From NCBI GenBank assembly GCA_044348345.1, contig JBIKSZ010000013.1:1-29088 (forward strand): a stretch of 29,088 bases of DNA. The letters are read 5' to 3'. The notes beneath the pieces are model-generated. The model ran no database searches, had not been told where the DNA came from, and saw only the letters and a list, made by a program, of their open reading frames with translations. This document shows positions 23,816 to 29,088 of the stretch, one piece after another. Both the position numbers and the translations under genes were made by a program. The stretch's first letter is position 1, and each line of letters starts with the position of its first letter. This stretch comes from Falsiroseomonas sp044348345 (GTDB taxonomy: Bacteria > Pseudomonadota > Alphaproteobacteria > Acetobacterales > Acetobacteraceae).

Positions 23816-26344
23816 TTACTCGTTGCGCAACAGCGGCGCGGGCCGCGCGCGGAGCGCGAGCGCGGTGCCGACATAGCCGAGTGCCAGCGTCAGCCCGACA
23901 CAGCCCGCCACCACCAGCGCCAGCGTGCCCGGCAGGAACACCCACTCCCCGCGCATGACGAAGCGCGTGACGGCCCAGGAGGCCGCCGAGCCCGCCGCCG
24001 CCGCCAGCAGCCCCGCCACCAACCCGAGCAGGCCGAATTCCACGAGCCAGGCCGCGCGGATCTGGCTGCGCGTCGCGCCCACTGTCTTCAGCACCACCGC
24101 ATCGCGGACCCTCGCCCGCTGCCCGGCCGCGACCGCACCCGCCAGCACCAGCATCCCCGCCAGCAGCGTGACCGAGGAGGTCGCCTGCAGCGCCACCCCG
24201 ACACGGCCGAGCAGCCCCGCCACCGCTTCCAGCGCATCGCGCACGCGGATGCCGGAGACATTCGGGAAGGCGTCCGTCAGCGCGCGCAGCACGGCCGATT
24301 CGGATTGCTGCGTGCTGCGCACCGTCGCGATGTGGGTGTGCGGCGCCGCTTCCAGCATGCCGGGCGACGCCACCATGACGTAGTTGATGCCAAGCCCGCG
24401 CCACTGGATGTCGCGCAGCGAGGCGATCTTCAGATCGATGTCGCGCCCGAGCACATTCACCGTGATGACCGACCCGATCCCGATCCCCCAGCCGCGCGCG
24501 AGATTGGCGTCGAAAGACAGCAGCGGCGGGCCGGCATAATCGGCCGGCCACCATTGGCCGGCGACCAGCCGCGTGCCGTCCGGCGGTGTCGCGGCATAGG
24601 TCAGGCCGCGATCGCCACGCAGCGCCCAGCGTGTTTCCTCGGTCGCAGTCACGCGCTCGGCCGGGATGCCGTCCACGGCGACGATGCGCGCACGGAGGCT
24701 TGGCGCGCGGCGCACATCGTCCACGCCGGGCTGCGCGAGGGCCAACGCATCGAAGTCGCGTGCCTGGTCGTTCTGGATGTCGATGAAGAAGAAGGAAGGG
24801 GCCGAGGCCGGCATCTGCTCAGCCAGTTGGCGGCGCAGATTGCCCTCGATCGTCGCGATGGCGGCGAGCGTCGTCAGCCCGATGCCGAGTGCCACCAGCA
24901 TCGTCGGCGTCGGCGCGCCGGGGCGGTGCAGATTGGCGAGGCCGAGCCTGAGCGCTGGGCGGCGCACATGGCGGAAGGCGCGCGCGGCGCGCATCAGCAG
25001 GCTCGCACCGATGCGGAACAGGATCAGCGTCAGCGCCGCGCCGGCCAGAAACCCCATCGCGAAGCGCGGCTGTTCCGCCGTGCCCACCACAACGGCGCCG
25101 AGCGCCAGCACGGCGAGGGCGTTCGCCACCAGCACGCCGCGCGCGGGCCAGCCCGGCGTTGCGGTGATGGTGTCGCGGAACAGCGCCGCACCCGGGATGC
25201 GCTGCGCGCGGCCGAGCGGCCAGAGCGCGAAGGCGAGCGCCGTCAGCAACCCGTAGAGCGCCGCCAGCCCCATCTCCCGCGGGTAGAACCCAAGCCGCGG
25301 CGGCACGGGCAGCGCACCGGCCAGCGCCTGCGCGGCGAGCCAGGTCAGGCCGAAGCCCGCGATGAGCCCCAACGCGATGCCGCCCACGGCCAGCACCAGC
25401 ACCTGGATCAGATAGGTCGCGAGAATCGTGCCCGCCGGGGCGCCGAGGCAACGGAGCGTCGCGATGGTGCGCGCGCGGGCTTCGAGCCACGCCCGCACGC
25501 CGGTGGCCACGCCGATTCCACCCACCAGCAGCGCCGTCAGCCCTGCCAGCACCAGGAAGGCCGCGGCGCGATCCAGAAAGCGGTTCACGCCGGGCTCCGC
25601 CTGGCCGGCGAAGCGCACGCGCCAGCCGCCATCGCCATGCGCCGCCTGCCAGTCGCGCGCGAAGGCGCGGCTGTCGGTGCCGGGCGGCAGGCGCAGGCGC
25701 AGGTCATAGGCCAGCAGCGAGCCGGGCTGGACCAGCGCCGTCTCCGGGATCGCGGCATCGAGCACCAGGGCGCGCGGGCCGAGCACGGTCGGGCTCGCGA
25801 CGCGGTCGGGCTCGGTCGCGACGATGGCGGCGAAGGTGAAGCTCGCCTCCCCCAGCCGCACGACATCGCCAAGCCGCAAGCCCAGCCGGTCCACCACGGA
25901 GGGGTCAAGTGCCACGCCGAAGCGCCCGTCGCGCCGCGCGAGGCTTGCCGTCTCCGGCGAGAGCAGCAGCTGGCCATAGAGCGGATAGGCTGAATCGACA
26001 CCCTTCAATTCGACCAGCGCGCGCTCACCCGACGGCGCGATGGCCATGGCGCGCATCTCGATCACCTGCGACAGCGCGGCACCGCGCGCGGTGGCCCAAT
26101 CCTTCGCAGCCTCGGCCATCGGGCGCTGCGTGGTCCGCACTTCGATATCGCCGCCGAGCAGCCGCGCGCCATCGGCCTTCAGCCCGGCATCGATCGCCGC
26201 GCGCAGCGTGCCGACGGCGGTGATGGCCGCGACGCCGAGCGCGAGGCAGGCCAGCACGATGCGGAGCGACTTCAGCCCGCCGCGCAATTCCCGCCGCGCA
26301 AGCCGCCAGCCCTGCGTCACATGCGCGATCATGGGCGCGATCAT
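23816..26344 (-). CDS. ybbP: ABC transporter permease, YbbP/FtsX-LolE-like
   Basis: An 842-aa permease of the large YbbP type. It has an N-terminal helix (about 28-50), a periplasmic MacB-like domain, a cluster of helices (about 260-440) with an FtsX core, a second periplasmic segment (about 510-700) and a final FtsX bundle (about 725-835) containing VLKTVGATRSQIRAAWLVEF. The start ATG at 26344 overlaps the ATPase stop by four bases (ATGA). E. coli has the same set, ybbA-ybbP divergent from tesA, which supports the names. The family is thought to act in envelope lipid or hydrophobic-substrate handling without confirmed transport; the physiological role remains inference. Confidence 0.9.
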   Translation of the reverse strand: MIAPMIAHVTQGWRLARRELRGGLKSLRIVLACLALGVAAITAVGTLRAAIDAGLKADGARLLGGDIEVRTTQRPMAEAAKDWATARGAALSQVIEMRAMAIAPSGERALVELKGVDSAYPLYGQLLLSPETASLARRDGRFGVALDPSVVDRLGLRLGDVVRLGEASFTFAAIVATEPDRVASPTVLGPRALVLDAAIPETALVQPGSLLAYDLRLRLPPGTDSRAFARDWQAAHGDGGWRVRFAGQAEPGVNRFLDRAAAFLVLAGLTALLVGGIGVATGVRAWLEARARTIATLRCLGAPAGTILATYLIQVLVLAVGGIALGLIAGFGLTWLAAQALAGALPVPPRLGFYPREMGLAALYGLLTALAFALWPLGRAQRIPGAALFRDTITATPGWPARGVLVANALAVLALGAVVVGTAEQPRFAMGFLAGAALTLILFRIGASLLMRAARAFRHVRRPALRLGLANLHRPGAPTPTMLVALGIGLTTLAAIATIEGNLRRQLAEQMPASAPSFFFIDIQNDQARDFDALALAQPGVDDVRRAPSLRARIVAVDGIPAERVTATEETRWALRGDRGLTYAATPPDGTRLVAGQWWPADYAGPPLLSFDANLARGWGIGIGSVITVNVLGRDIDLKIASLRDIQWRGLGINYVMVASPGMLEAAPHTHIATVRSTQQSESAVLRALTDAFPNVSGIRVRDALEAVAGLLGRVGVALQATSSVTLLAGMLVLAGAVAAGQRARVRDAVVLKTVGATRSQIRAAWLVEFGLLGLVAGLLAAAAGSAASWAVTRFVMRGEWVFLPGTLALVVAGCVGLTLALGYVGTALALRARPAPLLRNE

Positions 26345-27057
26345 TCGGCGGCCAGCCGCGCCAGGGCGGTATCGGCGACGATCTTGCCGTCCTCGATCCG
26401 CACCTGCCGCTCGCAGCGCTCGGCGAGTGCGGGGTCGTGGGTGATCAGCAGCAGCGTGGTGCCGAGCCGCGCGCGCAACCCGAACAGCAGATCCATCACC
26501 ACCGCGCCGGTCGTGCGATCCAGATTGCCGGTCGGCTCATCCGCCAGGATCAGCCGCGGCTCCGCCACCACCGCACGGGCGAGTGCGACCCGCTGCTGCT
26601 CCCCGCCCGAGAGCTGGCCGGGGTAATGCTCCAGGCGGTGGCCGAGCCCGACCTCCTTCAGCGCCGCGGCGGCGCGTTCGAAGGCGTCGCGGCGGCCGGC
26701 GAATTCGAGCGGCACGGCGACATTTTCCAGCGCCGTCATGGTCGGCACCAGGTGGAAGGCCTGGAAGACGATCCCCACCTCGTCACGACGGAAGCGCGCC
26801 AGCGCATCCTCGTCGAGGGCACCGAGGTCGCGGCCCGCGACGGAGAGTTGACCGCCGGTCGGGCGCTCCAGCCCGGCCAGCAGCATCAGGAGCGAGGTCT
26901 TGCCGGAACCGGACGGTCCCACGATCCCCACCGCCTCCCCCGCGGCCACGACCAGGTCCACGCCCCGCAGCACCTGCACGGGGCCGGAGATGGCGGCAGC
27001 GGTGAAGACGAGGTTGCGGGCCTCGATCAGCGGCGATGTCACGGCGGGGAGGTCCAT
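26341..27057 (-). CDS. ybbA: ABC transporter ATP-binding protein, YbbA/LolD-like
   Basis: A 238-aa ABC ATPase of the LolD/MacB/YbbA group. Walker A is GPSGSGKT (47-54), the Q-loop is in VFQAFHLVPTMTALENV, the signature is LSGGEQQRVALARA (149-162), Walker B is LILADEPTGNLD (169-180) and the H-loop is H207 in LITHD. The ATG at 27057 sits in the palindrome CATG, so it shares bases with the start of divergent tesA. An in-frame GTG at 27042 is an alternative. There is no good Shine-Dalgarno upstream of 27057. It is translationally coupled to the permease. Confidence 0.93.
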   Translation of the reverse strand: MDLPAVTSPLIEARNLVFTAAAISGPVQVLRGVDLVVAAGEAVGIVGPSGSGKTSLLMLLAGLERPTGGQLSVAGRDLGALDEDALARFRRDEVGIVFQAFHLVPTMTALENVAVPLEFAGRRDAFERAAAALKEVGLGHRLEHYPGQLSGGEQQRVALARAVVAEPRLILADEPTGNLDRTTGAVVMDLLFGLRARLGTTLLLITHDPALAERCERQVRIEDGKIVADTALARLAAE

Positions 27058-27742
27058 GGGAGGTTTCACCGGATATGGGCGCCGCGCGGCGCTGCAAAAG
27101 GCGGCCGCGGGTCTCGGAGTGTTGCTGGCCGGAACGAATGGCGCCCGCGCGCAGGCGACGCAAGCCGCGGAACTCCGCCTGCTCATGCTCGGCGATTCCA
27201 TCACCGCCGGCTTCGGCCTCGCGCGCGCCGAGGGGCCGCCCGCGCGCATCCAGGCCCTGCTGCGCGAAGGTGGGCGGAATGTGCGGGTGATCGATGCCGG
27301 CGTGTCGGGCGACACCACGGCAGGCGGGCGGGCGCGCATCGAATGGGCGCTGGCCGACCGGCCGCATGCCGCGATCGTGGCGCTGGGCGGCAATGACGGG
27401 CTGCGCGGCCTGCCGCCCAGCCAGATGCGCACGAATCTGACGGCCATCCTGGACACGCTGGCGCGGCGGAACATCCCCGCCCTGCTGGCCGGCATGCTGC
27501 CGCCGCCCAATCTCGGCGCCGAATACGGGCGGGAATTCACGGGCGTCTTCGAAGGCCTGGCCCGGGACCGGCCTGAGGTGATCTTCTACCCCTTCCTGCT
27601 GGACGGCGTGGCCGGGGAGCCGCGGCTGAACCAGCCCGACCGCATCCACCCGACGGCCGAAGGGGCGGCGCTGATCGCGAGCCGCATGCTGCCTTTCATC
27701 GAAACGCTTCTGGACCGGGTGCGGGTTTCCGTCTCAGGCTAG
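27056..27742 (+). CDS. tesA: Arylesterase / lysophospholipase TesA-type SGNH hydrolase
   Basis: A 228-aa SGNH (GDSL) hydrolase. The catalytic serine is S48 in MLGDSITAGFG, the oxyanion motif is GGND (111-114), and D195/H198 in DRIHP complete the site. The N-terminus has a signal with twin arginines (R9-R10) in GYGRRAALQKAAAGL, a hydrophobic core and a likely cleavage after ARAQA, so export, perhaps by the Tat route, is predicted. E. coli TesA is periplasmic and also lies divergent from ybbA. GGGGAGGT precedes the ATG by three bases, an unusually tight spacing. The substrate range (acyl thioesters, aryl esters) is inferred from the family. Confidence 0.92.
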   Translation: MGGFTGYGRRAALQKAAAGLGVLLAGTNGARAQATQAAELRLLMLGDSITAGFGLARAEGPPARIQALLREGGRNVRVIDAGVSGDTTAGGRARIEWALADRPHAAIVALGGNDGLRGLPPSQMRTNLTAILDTLARRNIPALLAGMLPPPNLGAEYGREFTGVFEGLARDRPEVIFYPFLLDGVAGEPRLNQPDRIHPTAEGAALIASRMLPFIETLLDRVRVSVSG

Positions 27743-27771
27743 CGAGACTCGATTCGGTCGGAGGGCCCGCC

Positions 27772-28308
27772 ATGCTGCGTCTCTTCGTCGCCCTCGCCCT
27801 GCCCGCGCTGGTGAAGACCCAGCTGGCGGCGCTCGCGGGGGGTATTCCCGGCGCGAAATGGATCCCGCCTGAGAACTACCACCTGACGCTCCGCTTCATC
27901 GGCGAGATCGAGCCCTGGCAGGCAGAGGAGGTGGATGCGGCGCTGGCCCAGATCCGCGCGCCGCGCTTCGAGCTCGCGCTAGCCGGGCTCGGCACTTTCG
28001 AGAAGGGCGGGCGCATCCAGTCGCTCTATGTCGCCGCGGAACCGTCGGAAGCGCTGGCCCGGCTGCAGCGCAAGGTGGAGACGGCGTTGCAGCGCATCGG
28101 GCTGGAGCCGGAGCGTCGCCGCTTCGCCCCGCATGTGACCCTGGCCCGCACCGACCGCGCGGAGACCTTCAAGCTGGTCTCCTTCCTGCAGGCGCATGCG
28201 CTGTTCCGCCCGCCGCCGGTCGCGGTGGAGCATTTCACGCTGTTCTCCTCCCACCTCGGCAAGGACGCGGCGCATTACGTGCCGGAGGTGGAGTACGAGC
28301 TGGCCTGA
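27772..28308 (+). CDS. thpR: RNA 2',3'-cyclic phosphodiesterase (2'-5' RNA ligase family)
   Basis: A 178-aa 2H phosphoesterase. The two catalytic HxTx motifs are H37-L-T-L in NYHLTLRFIG and H121-V-T-L in RFAPHVTLAR. The start MLRLFVALALP and the segment LGTFEKGG also fit ThpR/LigT. The enzyme hydrolyses 2',3'-cyclic phosphates and can join tRNA half-molecules with 2'-5' linkages in vitro; the in vivo role is uncertain. A GGAGGG ribosome site lies 7 bases before the ATG. It starts 29 bp after tesA and may be co-transcribed with it. Confidence 0.95.
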   Translation: MLRLFVALALPALVKTQLAALAGGIPGAKWIPPENYHLTLRFIGEIEPWQAEEVDAALAQIRAPRFELALAGLGTFEKGGRIQSLYVAAEPSEALARLQRKVETALQRIGLEPERRRFAPHVTLARTDRAETFKLVSFLQAHALFRPPPVAVEHFTLFSSHLGKDAAHYVPEVEYELA

Positions 28309-28391
28309 GGCGGCCCGACCGTGTTCACCCGCTGCTTTCCTGACCGCGTGGCTTGGTGGTAACTGGGCCCGTGCGCTGCCGCCCCGCCCTC

Positions 28392-28745
28392 ATGAAGCTG
28401 CTGGCTCTCCTGCTGCTGTTGCAGTGGGGCACGGCCTTCGCCCATTGCCTGCGCCTCGCCGCCCCCGTTGAGGGGCTGACGGTCGAGATCTGCACCGCGG
28501 ATGGCGTCCACCGCATCGTCATGCCGGTCGAGCGGGAGGAGGGGGGCGAGCACGGGGGCCATGCGGCCGTCCCGCCCTGCCCGGCCTGCCTCGGCCCCGC
28601 CGCGCCGGCGCTGACGCCGCCGGTCGTCGCCCTGGCGCCGCCGCTGCTGCTGGCCCAGGCCGCCGACCCGCCGGCCCCGCGCCCAACGGCGCCGCTGCCG
28701 ACCCCAGCACCCTCCTGCCAGCCAAGGGCGCCACCGACCTCTTGA
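28392..28745 (+). CDS. DUF2946-type exported protein
   Basis: A 117-aa protein beginning MKLLALLLLLQWGTAFAHC, a signal-peptide-like segment. It continues with a short domain containing LTVEICTADGVHRIVMP (30-46), which matches the IC-T-x-G core of DUF2946. A His/Glu-rich patch, EREEGGEHGGH (47-57), and PPCPAC (61-66) could bind metal. The C-terminus is Pro/Ala-rich. DUF2946 proteins are often encoded beside copper genes, and a YcnI-like gene follows 37 bp later. The ATG at 28392 is preferred because the signal begins there; a GTG at 28353 is in frame. A role in copper handling is inferred from context. Confidence 0.75.
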   Translation: MKLLALLLLLQWGTAFAHCLRLAAPVEGLTVEICTADGVHRIVMPVEREEGGEHGGHAAVPPCPACLGPAAPALTPPVVALAPPLLLAQAADPPAPRPTAPLPTPAPSCQPRAPPTS

Positions 28746-28782
28746 GCCGTCCCCCTTCCCAACGGTTCCGGAGAGAAAATCC

Positions 28783-29088
28783 ATGTCTATTGCACGCCGC
28801 GCCGCCCTGGCGCTCGGCCTCCTCGTTGCAGGCCCCGCGGCCGCGCATGTCACGCTGGAAGTCCAGCAGGCGCCGGCCAATTCCATCTACCGCGCGGTCT
28901 TCCGCGTGCCCCATGGCTGTGACGGCGCGACCATGACGCGCCTCGTCGTCCAGCTGCCCGACGGCATCACCCAGGCCCGCCCCATGCCCAAGGCCGGCTG
29001 GACGCTGGTCACCACCCCGCGCGCCGACGCCGCTTCCCCCGCCGCCCATGGCGCGGCGCGGGAGCTGGCCGAGATCGCCTGGGAGGGC
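28783..29088 (+). CDS. YcnI-like (DUF1775) copper protein, N-terminal part (cut by window edge)
   Basis: The first 102 codons of a DUF1775/YcnI protein. A signal peptide ends AGPAAA at residue 21, so the mature chain should begin H22-V-T-L-E25. Family blocks follow: NSIYRAVFRVPHGCDGA, LVVQLPDGI and ARPMPKAGWTL. In characterised YcnI the mature N-terminal histidine helps bind Cu(II), and this residue is present. GGAGAG lies nine bases before the ATG. The gene continues past the window; copper chaperone (PCuAC) or CopD-like genes would be expected next. Confidence 0.9.
   Translation, partial: MSIARRAALALGLLVAGPAAAHVTLEVQQAPANSIYRAVFRVPHGCDGATMTRLVVQLPDGITQARPMPKAGWTLVTTPRADAASPAAHGAARELAEIAWEG

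Noticed and set aside
24305..25993. 562-codon plus-strand frame across the ABC permease gene
   Set aside because: Antisense shadow of ybbP with Arg/His/Gln-rich composition and no domains.

Overview
The window looks like chromosome of a high-GC alphaproteobacterium, most likely Acetobacteraceae (Roseomonas-like). This is inferred from the very GC-rich codon use and from gene neighbourhoods typical of alphaproteobacteria: lrp-trxB-lysR, acnA divergent from ccmAB, and Suv3-like helicase / S4 protein / FdxA / CarD. No species was verified. No rRNA, tRNA, insertion sequence or CRISPR array was seen.

Layout. 1-108: start of an unrecognised gene running off the left edge (minus strand). 355-2057: a translationally coupled two-gene cassette, a DUF5131 (phage Gp37/Gp68-type, three-Cys) protein and its TcmP partner; this is the most accessory-looking part of the window and the best candidate for a poorly described system. 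2170-3036: DUF2236/MpaB-like oxygenase. 3037-3467: non-coding stretch with a threefold 10-bp repeat. 3468-6105: Lrp/AsnC regulator divergent from thioredoxin reductase trxB, then a LysR regulator. 6106-6651: non-coding, with a candidate structured small RNA ending in a good intrinsic terminator. 6652-9587: hybrid sensor kinase with an apparent one-base frameshift at its N-terminus. 9623-10869: heme exporter genes ccmB and ccmA (minus), divergent from aconitase acnA (11097-13793). 13878-16144: a bestrophin-like membrane protein, a small membrane protein and an MFS transporter. 16320-22088: helicase, S4 protein, 7Fe ferredoxin FdxA and an unusually long CarD. 22351-23151: Bax-inhibitor-1 protein with a good promoter. 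23293-27742: a deaminase gene behind a YbbP/YbbA-like ABC pair whose start codon overlaps that of divergent tesA. 27772-29088: RNA cyclic phosphodiesterase thpR, a DUF2946 protein and the beginning of a YcnI-like (DUF1775) copper protein.

How it fits together. Most of the window is core metabolism and envelope function: TCA cycle, thiol redox, cytochrome c maturation, periplasmic lipid/ester hydrolysis with its ABC partner, and copper handling at the right edge. Two neighbouring genes, the helicase and carD, carry long low-complexity basic extensions that suggest nucleic-acid binding. The regulators (Lrp, LysR, hybrid kinase, CarD) have palindromes or candidate promoters beside them, except the kinase, which has no evident partner. 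All functions are assigned by reading motifs in the sequence; no database search was run.
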